Assembly: GCF_016236915.1 (NCBI RefSeq) | Contig: NZ_JAEHOK010000003.1 | Span: forward strand, 144,882-208,881 | Origin: Salegentibacter maritimus | Lineage (GTDB): Bacteria > Bacteroidota > Bacteroidia > Flavobacteriales > Flavobacteriaceae | Direction: 5' to 3' | Length of the DNA stretch: 64,000 nt | Shown here: positions 34,586 through 44,080 of the stretch, in pieces | Numbering within the stretch: position 1 is the stretch's first letter | How the letters are laid out: the number at the start of each line of letters is the position of its first letter | Translations under genes and position numbers: made by a program | Notes under the pieces: generated by a model | Seen by the model: the letters and a program-made list of their open reading frames with translations, nothing else | Databases searched by the model: none | Told to the model about the DNA's origin: nothing

Positions 34586-36022
34586 TTACTCTGTATAAAA
34601 CTTTTCTTGATGTTGGGTAGCTAATTTCAGTAGCTCTTTTGCTTTTTCGGGATAACTATCAATCACATTGCCTTTCTCATAAGGATCATGAAGCAGGTCG
34701 TATAAAGTTGTATCTAAATCTTCCTGATAATAAGATCCCGGCGCGCCACCAACCCCGGCTTTAGACAAAGTGCGGTAAGGGTGCCTTAAATGTAGTTTCC
34801 ACCTTCCATCACTACTCATTACACCTTGTAAGTTTGCATCATTGGAAAAAGGATAATATTGATGAGGGTTTTGGGCTCCGGGCTTATCTACTATTAAATC
34901 CCATACATCCTTCCCGTCTATTTCATTTTCGGGAAGTGGCGTGTTAGTAAGTTTACAGATGGTAGGTAAAATATCGATAGAGCTAAAGGTTTTTCGGGTA
35001 ATAGTTCCAGCTTTTATTTCTTCGGGATATTTGATAATAAGGGGATTGCGAACTCCACCTTCAAAAATAGTTCCTTTACCTTCACGAAAACGCGTTATTC
35101 CAGCGTGATCCCCATAGGCCAGCCAGGGGCCATTATCTGAAGCGATAAAAACAAAAAGGGTATTAGCTTCTAATCCATTTTTTTTGATGGCATCGTTAAC
35201 CTGCCCTACAGACCAATCTAACTCCATCATCACATCGCCATAAACCCCGGTTCCCGATTTGCCCTGAAATTTTTCACCGGCAAAAACAGGTACATGCGGC
35301 ATAGAATGCGGGAGATAGAGGAAAAATGGTTCATCTTTATTCTTTTCTATAAAACTTACAGCATCCTGGGTATACCATTTGGTAAGCTCTGTTTGGTGCT
35401 GGGCGGTAACACTATCAATTACAACCTCGCCATTCTTCCAATACTGAAGTGGCCATTTACCCCAATATTCAGGATTTTCGGGATGACCAGACCACATATC
35501 GTTAGAATACATTAAGCCAGAAGATTCCTCAAATCCCCTATCGTGCGACCTATGGCCCGGTTTATCGCCCAGGTGCCATTTACCAAAAATCCCGGTTTTA
35601 TAACCATTTTTCTGTAGCACTTCTCCCATAGTTGCAAATTGCGGATCAAGACCCGGTTCACCAGGCCCGTGAGCCCCAAAAACCTTTGTACGCCCCGGGT
35701 AACTTCCAGTTAGCAACGCAGCGCGGGAAGCCGAACAAACCGCTTGCGGAACATAAAAATTATAAAAACTACGCCCTTCTTCTGCCAAAGTTTCAACATT
35801 GGGAGTTGGATATTGTGGGTTTCCAAAAGGTGCAAAATCATCGAAGGCCCCATCGTCTAAAAAGATTAAAACTACATTGGGTTTAGAAGCTTTGCTATCA
35901 TTAGCTGTATCGGTTTTGCATCCTAAAACCGCAAAAGGAATAAGAGCCAATATCAGATAGGTAAAGTTGCATCTAAATTTTTTCAGCTTTATTTTTTTTG
36001 TTCCCATTTTAAAAAAAATCAT
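34586..36022 (-). CDS. S1-family sulfatase with CSASR motif
   Basis: 478 residues. A lipobox (FAVLGC, Cys35) follows a long basic N-terminus. A start at the internal Met six residues in (36007) gives a more normal signal peptide, so the true start may be there. The formylglycine motif is CSASR (Cys96), with Ala in place of the usual Pro; Cys-x-Ala-x-Arg is an accepted variant. IFLDDGAFDD, GKWHLGDKP and IASDNGPW complete the site. First gene of the left operon. Confidence 0.9.
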   Translation of the reverse strand: MIFFKMGTKKIKLKKFRCNFTYLILALIPFAVLGCKTDTANDSKASKPNVVLIFLDDGAFDDFAPFGNPQYPTPNVETLAEEGRSFYNFYVPQAVCSASRAALLTGSYPGRTKVFGAHGPGEPGLDPQFATMGEVLQKNGYKTGIFGKWHLGDKPGHRSHDRGFEESSGLMYSNDMWSGHPENPEYWGKWPLQYWKNGEVVIDSVTAQHQTELTKWYTQDAVSFIEKNKDEPFFLYLPHSMPHVPVFAGEKFQGKSGTGVYGDVMMELDWSVGQVNDAIKKNGLEANTLFVFIASDNGPWLAYGDHAGITRFREGKGTIFEGGVRNPLIIKYPEEIKAGTITRKTFSSIDILPTICKLTNTPLPENEIDGKDVWDLIVDKPGAQNPHQYYPFSNDANLQGVMSSDGRWKLHLRHPYRTLSKAGVGGAPGSYYQEDLDTTLYDLLHDPYEKGNVIDSYPEKAKELLKLATQHQEKFYTE

Positions 36023-36517
36023 TCTTTAATTGTTTTATCACATTAAAAGGCAGTTAAGTAATTATTTTACGACCAAATGCCATCTTTTATTATTAATCTC
36101 CTGTTTATAGGTATGTAAACGCTTTAATTAAAACAAGGTAAAACTACCTCCTTAATTAAGAAACCTAAGCAAGGATAGAAAGCTACTTTCTTTATTAAGC
36201 ACTCCATCTTATTGATTTTAGATAATTAGCTACGACCAGATAATATCACTCCAACTTAAGCCTAGTCTACTTTTTAAAATATTTTGATTTGAAACTGTAT
36301 TCTTTCCAGGCGAAATTTAAAACTTTTGATTCATAATTAGATGTTCCTGGGCTTATATATTTTCTTTGAAACACACTGCCTTGTGAGTACATGGCTTATA
36401 TTTTCACCAAATAACTTCCGTATATTAGTTTAACATCCCAAAGTTTTTAATATTCAAATACATGGTAATAGCATTAGAACCTACTAGCCAAAAAACAAGT
36501 AAAATAATTGCATAATT
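36023..36517. other. Intergenic between sulfatase operon and TRAP genes, no gene seen
   Basis: 495 bp of AT-rich DNA with no protein-like frame. A LacI-like half palindrome TGTAAACGCTTTAA (36114-36127) lies about 92 bp before the sulfatase start and could bind a LacI-type regulator. It does not match the ACAATCGATTGT operator of this locus. Confidence in the site is low. Confidence 0.35.
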
Positions 36518-37807
36518 CTATTCAAACAAACCCGGTAACCACAGGCTAATAGCAGGAATAAAAGTAATTAGAAGTAACACTAGAAACATTACCACATAGA
36601 GTGGTAGTAAGGGTTTTATTACCTTTTGAATACTGGTTTTTGCCACACCAACTCCTACAAAAAGAACAGAACCCACCGGTGGTGTACATAATCCTACGCA
36701 TAGGTTCATTACCATAACAATTCCAAAATGGATTGGATCTACTCCCAGGTTTTCCATAACTGGTAAAAATATAGGTGTAAAGATTAGTACAGCCGGGGTG
36801 ACGTCCATAAAAATTCCTACAAAAAGCAACAATAAGTTAATAATCAATAAAATCACAAACTTGTTATCGCTAAGAGAAAGTAAGGTATCGCTAACGGCCT
36901 GAGGTATATTTTCATAAGACATTACCCAAGACATACTCATAGATGCAGCAATTAACAACATAACAATAGCGGTGGTACCTACCGAATCCAGAAATACTTT
37001 AAAAAGAATTTTTCTATCCAGTTCCCGGTATATAATAGCTAAGACCAGGCAATATATAACTGCAATTCCAGAAGCCTCGGTGGCGGTGAATACTCCAGAC
37101 ACAATTCCACCAATTACTACTACTAATAGCAAAAGGCTGGGAAATGCGTTAAAAAAGGTAGAGAGTATTTTTTTAAAGCTTGTTGAATTCCCGGCTGGAT
37201 ATTTTTTCTTTTTAATCCATACACTGGCTGCAAGCATAAGGGCCAACCCCATTAAAATTCCGGGGATATAACCGGCTAAAAATAAAGACGCAATAGAAAC
37301 CCCTCCACTGGCCAAAGAATATACAATAAGCACATTAGAAGGTGGAATTACCATTCCTGTGGTAGAAGAAGTAATATTAATTGCCGCCCCAAACTCTTTA
37401 GAGTAATTTTCCTTCTCCATAGGTGGCCCCAGAATACCTCCAATGGCTGAAGCAGCCGCTACGGCAGAACCGGAAATAGCACCAAATAATATTGCTGCTA
37501 TTACATTTACATACACCAATCCGCCGGGCATAGAGCCAATTAAGGCCTTCGCAAAATCAATAAGTCGCCGGGCAATTCCTCCCTGGTTCATTATTTGTCC
37601 CGCTAAAATAAAAAATGGAATTGCAAGCAACGAAAAGCTGTCTAATCCTGTTCCCATTCTTTGCGCTATGGTGGTAAAAGCTACCAGTGAATCGAGTGAA
37701 GCCAGCATAGTAAATAAACAAGACAACCCAATAGACCAGGCTACCGGCACCCCAATGGCCAGTAATACTACAAATGAAATTACAAGGATTAATATTTCTG
37801 AAATCAT
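36518..37807 (-). CDS. dctM: TRAP transporter large membrane subunit DctM
   Basis: 429 residues with about twelve hydrophobic segments, typical of the DctM/UehC component (VVLLAIGVPVAWSIGLSC, MGTGLDSFSLLAIPFFILAG, GAISGSAVAAASAIGG, NLCVGLCTPPVGSVLFVG). It is the ion-coupled transport subunit of a TRAP system. Overlaps dctQ by 4 bp (ATGA). Last gene of the kdu operon. TRAP transporters are not the usual sugar importers of Bacteroidota, which rely on MFS and Na+ symporters, so its presence is of interest. Confidence 0.93.
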   Translation of the reverse strand: MISEILILVISFVVLLAIGVPVAWSIGLSCLFTMLASLDSLVAFTTIAQRMGTGLDSFSLLAIPFFILAGQIMNQGGIARRLIDFAKALIGSMPGGLVYVNVIAAILFGAISGSAVAAASAIGGILGPPMEKENYSKEFGAAINITSSTTGMVIPPSNVLIVYSLASGGVSIASLFLAGYIPGILMGLALMLAASVWIKKKKYPAGNSTSFKKILSTFFNAFPSLLLLVVVIGGIVSGVFTATEASGIAVIYCLVLAIIYRELDRKILFKVFLDSVGTTAIVMLLIAASMSMSWVMSYENIPQAVSDTLLSLSDNKFVILLIINLLLLFVGIFMDVTPAVLIFTPIFLPVMENLGVDPIHFGIVMVMNLCVGLCTPPVGSVLFVGVGVAKTSIQKVIKPLLPLYVVMFLVLLLITFIPAISLWLPGLFE

Positions 37808-38271
37808 GTTAGGTACTTTTCGGAATTTAAAATTTCATTTACTTTATAAGCTATTACCAATACACCACTTAGAGGAAGTACAGTATAAATAATGTATAAG
37901 GGAACCCCTAAGGCAGCCGAGTTTTGCCCCAGGTCAAAATTCACATAAACAAGGTTGCCCCCACCAATAATTAAAACCGTTATACAGAAAAATATTATTA
38001 AGACATTAATGCTGATTTTCAGTCTTTTTTTGTGCAGTGGGTTTAATTTGCTTTCCAACAAATCTATTGCTAAATGATTTTGCTGTCCTGATGCATAAGC
38101 CGCTCCTAAAAGCCCAATCCAAATGAGTAGAAAACGGGACAACTCTTCGGTTATAGAACTTGGGGCTTGCATTACATATCTTGAAAAGACCTGCCAGGTT
38201 ACTGCCATAACCATAATAGCCATAAGTAGTACTAAAAAATGACTTAAAACTTTATCTATATTTTCTTTCAT
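37804..38271 (-). CDS. dctQ: TRAP transporter small membrane subunit DctQ
   Basis: 155 residues with four hydrophobic helices, the size of DctQ proteins. LVLLMAIMVMAVTWQVFSRYV and FLLIWIGLLGAAYASGQQNH are family signatures; the motif Q-N-H-x-A-I-D-L is present. It overlaps dctM by 4 bp and lies 104 bp after dctP. With DctM it forms the membrane part of the importer. Confidence 0.9.
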   Translation of the reverse strand: MKENIDKVLSHFLVLLMAIMVMAVTWQVFSRYVMQAPSSITEELSRFLLIWIGLLGAAYASGQQNHLAIDLLESKLNPLHKKRLKISINVLIIFFCITVLIIGGGNLVYVNFDLGQNSAALGVPLYIIYTVLPLSGVLVIAYKVNEILNSEKYLT

Positions 38272-38375
38272 CTGTATATAGTTTTATAGCATATGCAGAG
38301 ATTCTACTACATAGAAATAACCGTATCTCTGCATGGTTAATTTTCTCATCTGGGATTTTACCGGTTTAAATAATA

Positions 38376-39362
38376 CTAGCCTGTTTTCTGGATTTTATCT
38401 ATCAGGGTTTTAAGCTGAGGATTTTTGGCAAATTCCTCGTACATAGGTTTTACCTTAGCCCTAAACTTATCTTTATCTACCCTAAAGATCTCCACGCCGG
38501 CTTTTTTAACTTCTTCCAGTGCTTCCAATTCGGCCTCTCTCCAAATCTCCTTCTGATATTTGGTAGACTCTACAGCGGCTTCTTTAAGCCATTTTTGCTC
38601 CTCATTACTTAACTTATTCCAAACCGGCGTACCAATTACTAATTCATCGGGGAGGGAAGTATGTTCATCTAGTGTATAATACTTGCATATTTCATAATCT
38701 CGGGTTAAATGGAATGTTGGCGGATTATTCTCTGCGCCATCTACGATTCCCTGTTGTAAGGCTGTATATAACTCACTGGGAGAAATTGGGGTTGGGGACC
38801 CTCCCAATAACTTAACCATGCGTATGGCTGCCTGGTTTTGCATTACCCGTATTTTTAGACCTTCAAGATCTGCAGGTTTTCGAATTGGCTTTTTACTGTA
38901 AAAACTTCTACTCCCGGCATCGTAAAAAGTAAGCCCTTTTAACCGTTGTCCAGTACTTGCATTAAGCAGCTCTTTTCCTATTTCACCTTCTAGCACCTTA
39001 AAACGATGTTCCCGATCTCTAAAGAGGAATGGCAAACCAAATACTTCTAATTCAGGGGCAAAATTTGCCATTACTCCTGAAGAAATCTTAGTCATGCCCA
39101 AACTACCAATTTGCAATAACTCCAAAGATTCCCGTTCTGAACCTAGTTGTGCGTTCGGGTAAATTGCAAGCTTCATCCTACCATTAGATTTTTCCTGAAG
39201 TCTTTTGTTCATAAAAACCATTGCCTTATGAACCGGATGGCTAACATCTAAATGGTGACCAAGTTTTATAATCTTTACATCACTATGTTCCTCACAGGAA
39301 ATGAAAATACCAATTAGCAAAATCAACAGAAGCTTTTTGCCTATCCTTTTTTGAAATTTCAC
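38376..39362 (-). CDS. dctP: TRAP transporter solute-binding protein DctP
   Basis: 328 residues, a lipoprotein (LIGIFISC), so tethered rather than free in the periplasm. DctP family features include IKLGHHLDVSHPVHKAM, LKIRVMQNQAAIRMVKLLGG (the conserved Arg that clamps the ligand carboxylate) and ALQQGIVDGAENNPPTF. The start is GTG at 39362, whose G overlaps the TAG stop of the aldolase gene, a sign of translational coupling. Ligand likely a carboxylated sugar such as the unsaturated uronate or its keto form. Confidence 0.9.
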   Translation of the reverse strand: MKFQKRIGKKLLLILLIGIFISCEEHSDVKIIKLGHHLDVSHPVHKAMVFMNKRLQEKSNGRMKLAIYPNAQLGSERESLELLQIGSLGMTKISSGVMANFAPELEVFGLPFLFRDREHRFKVLEGEIGKELLNASTGQRLKGLTFYDAGSRSFYSKKPIRKPADLEGLKIRVMQNQAAIRMVKLLGGSPTPISPSELYTALQQGIVDGAENNPPTFHLTRDYEICKYYTLDEHTSLPDELVIGTPVWNKLSNEEQKWLKEAAVESTKYQKEIWREAELEALEEVKKAGVEIFRVDKDKFRAKVKPMYEEFAKNPQLKTLIDKIQKTG

Positions 39363-40039
39363 TAGTCTTTTGTTTTAGCTCGTTGTACGTATTTCAGGGC
39401 TCCTTCTAATTTTTCTTTTAAAGTATCGAGGTTATAAGAGCCATCTTTATTTTTAATAAAAACTTTAGACCCCACACCTACACAATGTACTCCTGCAGCA
39501 AACCATTGCTTTAGACTTTCTTCAGTAGTATCTACCCCACCGGTAGGCATAATACTGCTCCAGGGCATAGGCCCTTTTACTGCTTTTATAAAAGATGGAC
39601 CTCCTACCGTGCCACCCGGAAATATTTTAACTACCTCTGCCCCTAATTCCTCGGCATACGATATCTCGGTCACCGAACCGCAACCCGGCATCCAGGCTAC
39701 TTTACGACGATTACAGGTTTTGGCCATTTCTGGATTAACAATAGGAGAAACAATAAAGTTTGCACCTAATTGGAGGTATAACGAAGCAGTACCGGCGTCT
39801 ATAACCGAGCCTACTCCCATTATCATTCCGTCCAGGTTTTTTAAAGCATATTTATTCAGCTCGCCAAAAATCTCGTGCGCATAATCCCCGCGGTTAGTGA
39901 ATTCAAACACCCGGGCTCCCGCCTCATAGCAAGTTTTTAAAACTTCTTTACATACTTCCAGGTTATTACTATAAAAAACCGGAACGATACCCGTCTTTTT
40001 CATAGTTTCTACTACCATTATTCTCGTATAATTCGCCAT
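39362..40039 (-). CDS. eda: KDPG aldolase (bifunctional 2-keto-3-deoxy-6-phosphogluconate / 4-hydroxy-2-oxoglutarate aldolase)
   Basis: 225 residues, the size of Eda. Schiff-base Lys is in EVVKIFPGG (Lys138) and the catalytic Glu in RVFEFTNRG (Glu46), both in family positions. Splits KDPG into pyruvate and glyceraldehyde 3-phosphate in the cytoplasm. Paired in the operon with kdgK, kduD and kduI, it finishes the degradation of unsaturated uronates. Its stop overlaps the dctP start by one base. Confidence 0.93.
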   Translation of the reverse strand: MANYTRIMVVETMKKTGIVPVFYSNNLEVCKEVLKTCYEAGARVFEFTNRGDYAHEIFGELNKYALKNLDGMIMGVGSVIDAGTASLYLQLGANFIVSPIVNPEMAKTCNRRKVAWMPGCGSVTEISYAEELGAEVVKIFPGGTVGGPSFIKAVKGPMPWSSIMPTGGVDTTEESLKQWFAAGVHCVGVGSKVFIKNKDGSYNLDTLKEKLEGALKYVQRAKTKD

Positions 40040-40103
40040 ATACTTCTTTTTATTGCTATGTTTTACTTAATCATATAATACCTTACAAATCTCACAGAAT
40101 GTA

Positions 40104-41108
40104 TTATCGTTTTATTCTCCCCCCTGTATTTCCATTCATGACATCCAATACTTCCTCCAAACTCACCAGGCTATTATCACCCAAGATAGTATGTTTTAAA
40201 ACACAAGATGCGGTTGCGAATTCTAAGGTATATTGATCATCATAATTTTCAAGCCCATAGATAATTCCTGCAGCAAATGCATCGCCGGTACCAATACGAT
40301 CTATCACACTAGATATTTCTAATTCTACCGTGTTGATGTATTCTGTACCAGTCCAGGCCTGTCCGTAAATTTTTTGCCAGGAAGCACTAACACCTGTCCT
40401 TACTTTATCGAAAACCTTTTCGATACTGGGAATAGTAAAAATAAGCTCTTTGCTGGCTTCAATAAATCCTTCCCTACTAAGTTCAAAATCGGTTTTGAGT
40501 ATTTCGTTAATTTCATTTACTCCGCCAATAAAGATATTGGAAAGTCCTGTAAGCTCGGCCAATACTTCGCCCCCTTCTTTTCCGTATTTCCATAAATTGT
40601 TACGATAAGAGGGGTCCGCAGTAACTGTTATTCCTTTTTTTTGGGCGACTTCCAACCCATTTTTTAAAGTTTTATATGCTGCTTCTGAAATTCCCGGCGT
40701 AATACCGGTCCAATGAAAGTAGCTACAATCATCCAATATTTCCTCCCAATTAATTGTATCTGGGATGATATTGGCAAAAGCACCATGAAGCCGATTGTAG
40801 GAAATCTGGCTAGGTCTCATTCCTGCACCTATTTCCAGGAAATAAAGTCCTAACGGATGATCTACCCTGGTTACAGCAGGCACTTCAATACCCAGATGGC
40901 GCATAGAAGCAATTGCAGCTTCTCCTACAAAATCTTTAGATACCGCACTAACCTGCTCTACACGCATTCCAAAATTAGCCAAAGATGCGGCCACATTCAA
41001 TTCGGTGCCCCCAAAAAAGAACTCCAATTGATGGGACTGCCGCATCTTTCGGTGATTAGATGGAGATAAACGCATTAAGACTTCTCCAAAAGTAACTATC
41101 TTACTCAT
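40104..41108 (-). CDS. kdgK: 2-keto-3-deoxygluconate kinase, PfkB family
   Basis: 334 residues. PfkB signatures are seen at the N-terminus (FFGGTELNVAASLANFG) and the C-terminus (RIGTGDAFAAGIIYG, with the catalytic Asp). Phosphorylates KDG to KDPG in the cytoplasm. The start overlaps the end of kduD by 8 bp. The PfkB family alone could be a fructokinase, but the operon with kduI, kduD and KDPG aldolase makes KDG kinase the best call. Confidence 0.9.
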   Translation of the reverse strand: MSKIVTFGEVLMRLSPSNHRKMRQSHQLEFFFGGTELNVAASLANFGMRVEQVSAVSKDFVGEAAIASMRHLGIEVPAVTRVDHPLGLYFLEIGAGMRPSQISYNRLHGAFANIIPDTINWEEILDDCSYFHWTGITPGISEAAYKTLKNGLEVAQKKGITVTADPSYRNNLWKYGKEGGEVLAELTGLSNIFIGGVNEINEILKTDFELSREGFIEASKELIFTIPSIEKVFDKVRTGVSASWQKIYGQAWTGTEYINTVELEISSVIDRIGTGDAFAAGIIYGLENYDDQYTLEFATASCVLKHTILGDNSLVSLEEVLDVMNGNTGGRIKR

Positions 41109-41883
41109 TGGCCGGTTTTCCTATAGTAGCTAAAATTCCACCGTCAACATAAACCACCTGACCATTTACAAATTTACTGGCTTCAGACGCTAGAAATATT
41201 GCGGCTCCCTGTAAATCTTCCGGGTCTCCCCATCTTGCAGTTGGTGTTCTACTAATTATAAATTCATTAAAAGGGTGTCCATCTTTACGAATAGGTTCGG
41301 TTTGGCTAGTGGCAAAATAGCCGGGGCCAATACCATTAACCTGAATGTTATGTCTTGCCCACTCGGTAGCTAAGTTTCTGGTAAGCATTTTTAATCCTCC
41401 TTTGGCTGCTGCATAGGCACTAACATTATCCCTGCCCAATTCACTCATCATACTACACATATTGATGATTTTCCCCGACTTTCTCTTAATCATATCGGTT
41501 GCAACCAATTTAGACATGATAAATGGACCTACAAGATCTACATCTATCACTTTTCTAAAGTCTGCCACCTTCATATCTACAGCCATCTCACGCTTTATAA
41601 TCCCTGCATTATTTACAAGGATGTCTATCTTGCCATGGGCTTCCAAAATCTTATTTACATATTCTTCGGCCTCATTTTCATCGGTTACATCAAAAAGATA
41701 AGGAGTGGCTTTGTAGCCTTCATTTTTATATTCTTCAATCGATTGTTCTAATTTGTCTTTAAAAATATCAGTAATAACCAATTCTGCTCCAGACTCGGCA
41801 AGCCCCTTAGCTATAGCCATTCCCAGGCCGTGAGTACCACCGGTTACCAATGCTACTTTTCCACTTAAATCAAATAACTTCAT
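41101..41883 (-). CDS. kduD: 2-dehydro-3-deoxy-D-gluconate 5-dehydrogenase, SDR family
   Basis: 260 residues. NAD-binding TGGTHGLG is near residue 15, NAG in VNNAG, and the catalytic Tyr-x3-Lys in YAAAKGG. The family reduces DK-II (2,5-diketo-3-deoxygluconate) to KDG after KduI. Located 27 bp after kduI and overlapping kdgK by 8 bp. SDR proteins are broad, but size and neighbours make KduD secure. Confidence 0.92.
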   Translation of the reverse strand: MKLFDLSGKVALVTGGTHGLGMAIAKGLAESGAELVITDIFKDKLEQSIEEYKNEGYKATPYLFDVTDENEAEEYVNKILEAHGKIDILVNNAGIIKREMAVDMKVADFRKVIDVDLVGPFIMSKLVATDMIKRKSGKIINMCSMMSELGRDNVSAYAAAKGGLKMLTRNLATEWARHNIQVNGIGPGYFATSQTEPIRKDGHPFNEFIISRTPTARWGDPEDLQGAAIFLASEASKFVNGQVVYVDGGILATIGKPANE

Positions 41884-41910
41884 TGTCTTTCTACTTTTAT
41901 AATTATTGTT

Positions 41911-42747
41911 TTATTTCAATTCGTTTACCGCAACCTTATCCATATCACTATAATCCAGGTTTTCTCCGGCCATTCCCCAAATAAAAGTATAGCTAGATGT
42001 TCCTGCGCCAGCGTGTATAGACCATTCCGGGGAAATTATTGCCTGGTGGTTTTTCATAAAAATATGACGGGTTTCATGGGGTTGCCCCATAAAATGACTT
42101 ATGGTTTGCCCTTCTTCCAAATCAAAATAAAAATACACTTCCATTCTGCGTGAATGGGTATGTGGTGGCATGGTGTTCCAAATATTTCCTTCTGCCAATT
42201 CGGTCATTCCCATTTGTAATTGACAGGTATCTATTACCGAATTTACAAGGAGTTTATTGATTGTTCTTTTATTTGAATATTTATCATCTCCAAGATGCAC
42301 AATTTCAGCTTCATTCTTAGTTACTTTTTTTGTTGGGTAAGCTTTATGTGCCGGGGCAGAATTTAAGTAAAAATAAGGCTGCTCTCCATCAACTGCCTCA
42401 AAGCTTACTTCTTTATTTCCGCGACCTACATATAGGGCTTCTTTATGGCCAAGCTCATACTCTTTGCCATCTACAGTAACCTTACCGCTTCCACCTACAT
42501 TAATAATTCCCAATTCTCTTCTCTCCAGAAAAAAGTCGGCTTTTAATTCATCTATAGGCTCAAGCATTACTTTTTGATCTACCGGAAATGCTCCTCCCGC
42601 AATGTACCTATCGTACATGGTGTAGGTTAGGTTAATTTCATTTTTCTTAAAAAGTTCCGGAAGCAAAAAATGATCCCTTAAATCCTGGGTTGTATATCTC
42701 TTGGCATCTTCTGGATGATGTGCGTACCTAAAATCTGAATTTGTCAT
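41911..42747 (-). CDS. kduI: 5-keto-4-deoxyuronate isomerase
   Basis: 278 residues, exactly the family length. The cupin metal motif is PPHTHSRRMEVYFYF, with a conserved start (RYAHHPEDAKRYTTQDLRDH). Isomerises 5-dehydro-4-deoxy-D-glucuronate (the ring-opened form of the unsaturated uronate) to DK-II in the cytoplasm. It follows the DUF4861 gene by 62 bp and precedes kduD by 27 bp. Confidence 0.95.
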   Translation of the reverse strand: MTNSDFRYAHHPEDAKRYTTQDLRDHFLLPELFKKNEINLTYTMYDRYIAGGAFPVDQKVMLEPIDELKADFFLERRELGIINVGGSGKVTVDGKEYELGHKEALYVGRGNKEVSFEAVDGEQPYFYLNSAPAHKAYPTKKVTKNEAEIVHLGDDKYSNKRTINKLLVNSVIDTCQLQMGMTELAEGNIWNTMPPHTHSRRMEVYFYFDLEEGQTISHFMGQPHETRHIFMKNHQAIISPEWSIHAGAGTSSYTFIWGMAGENLDYSDMDKVAVNELK

Positions 42748-42809
42748 AATTTTTTGTTTTTTACTTACTACTTAACTTATATTAAACACTAAAAAGCATT
42801 TATTACACT

Positions 42810-44021
42810 TTATTTTAAACTAACCTCTAAAGGTTTATCTATAATCTTTTCCTGTTTTAGCAACATTCTTTTCCATTCTTCCATAGAAGAAACCTGGCCA
42901 CTTCGTTCCCAGGCAAAACCAGCATAATAAACCAATTTTTCTTTTGGCTGCATTGTTATTAAAAGATTGCTTTGGTCGGGAGTCTTTGAGACACGGGCAA
43001 AGATTGAATCTACTTGTTTGGGGTCTACAATTATACCTTCCCCTACATGGGATCCGTCTATAGTTTCCCAATGTAAAAGCCAGGCATTCTCTTCATCCAT
43101 TTCAAAATCTCCTTCATTTTTATGAAGCGTAATCCCCGCAGCATAATTGGGCACTTCTTTATCTGAAGAAAACGTACTTTCAAACTTTGAAAAGTTAGTA
43201 CCCAAATCAAGGCTTATACGTTTAGTTTCCTTGACATTGTATGGACTCCAGGGTGCATAGCTTAATTCGAATACTGTTCGCAAGGGTCCCTGTGCTATAA
43301 TATTAAAATCCACAAAATTTTCTGAAACATATAAGCTATCATTTTCATAAATACCAATTCCACCGGTGCCGCGACTACTGCCTACGTGATAAGGATCATA
43401 GCCATCTCCCCTATCGGTATGGTAATAGCCTTCTTCTTCGGTATTTCTTTTATACCATTCGTCTATAATAGATCTATTGGTACTTTTTAACCACAAGTCA
43501 ATTCCACTGGAAACCACACCTCCGGGAACACCATCTAAAGCCGCTTGTTTGGCTGCAGGACCATAAGTTCTAAAAGCAACTTTGTCGTTTTCCCAGGTAT
43601 AATCGTCAATACGCTCGGGAACAAAACGAGAATATGCTACGACATTGCTTTTAGGAGCAGTTTTACTACTATCTTCTACTATGATGTATTTCACAGAAGA
43701 ATTTGCACCTACTTTCACCTGAAAAAGAATTTCATCGTTGATGCCATCCTGGTTATAATCTATCCATTGGGTTCGCAGGTACTCTTCTTTTCCCTCCTTT
43801 TTAATTCGAAGATTCTCTTCAGATTTATCTTCCAAAAAACTTTGTAAATCCTGCTTTTTAATTCCAACCACTTCATTTCTGTTAAAATCCAGTTCGTTTT
43901 GAACCTCAACAGTTAGCGACTCCTCTGCTTTCTCTTTAGTATTAGATTTACAACTAGCAAATAATAAAAGTACGCTTAGAAAAGTTAAAACGTACCCTAA
44001 TCCTTTGGTCTTTATTTTCAT
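42810..44021 (-). CDS. DUF4861 domain lipoprotein
   Basis: 403 residues with a lipobox (LLLFASC). The mature protein matches the DUF4861 family pattern as I know it (WENDKVAFRTYGPAAK, DGYDPYHVGSSRGTGGIGIY, DLGTNFSKFESTF, FAWERSGQVSSMEEWKRMLL). Often found with uronate-related genes in Bacteroidota glycan loci. Enzymatic function is not known to me; the fold looks like a beta-rich, sugar-acting domain. It lies between a sulfatase and kduI in the same operon; periplasmic. Confidence 0.75.
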   Translation of the reverse strand: MKIKTKGLGYVLTFLSVLLLFASCKSNTKEKAEESLTVEVQNELDFNRNEVVGIKKQDLQSFLEDKSEENLRIKKEGKEEYLRTQWIDYNQDGINDEILFQVKVGANSSVKYIIVEDSSKTAPKSNVVAYSRFVPERIDDYTWENDKVAFRTYGPAAKQAALDGVPGGVVSSGIDLWLKSTNRSIIDEWYKRNTEEEGYYHTDRGDGYDPYHVGSSRGTGGIGIYENDSLYVSENFVDFNIIAQGPLRTVFELSYAPWSPYNVKETKRISLDLGTNFSKFESTFSSDKEVPNYAAGITLHKNEGDFEMDEENAWLLHWETIDGSHVGEGIIVDPKQVDSIFARVSKTPDQSNLLITMQPKEKLVYYAGFAWERSGQVSSMEEWKRMLLKQEKIIDKPLEVSLK

Positions 44022-44080
44022 ATTTCTGGTATAAATTTTAAAACTCTTTAATTAGTCAATTACCTATTATATTAATCCCT

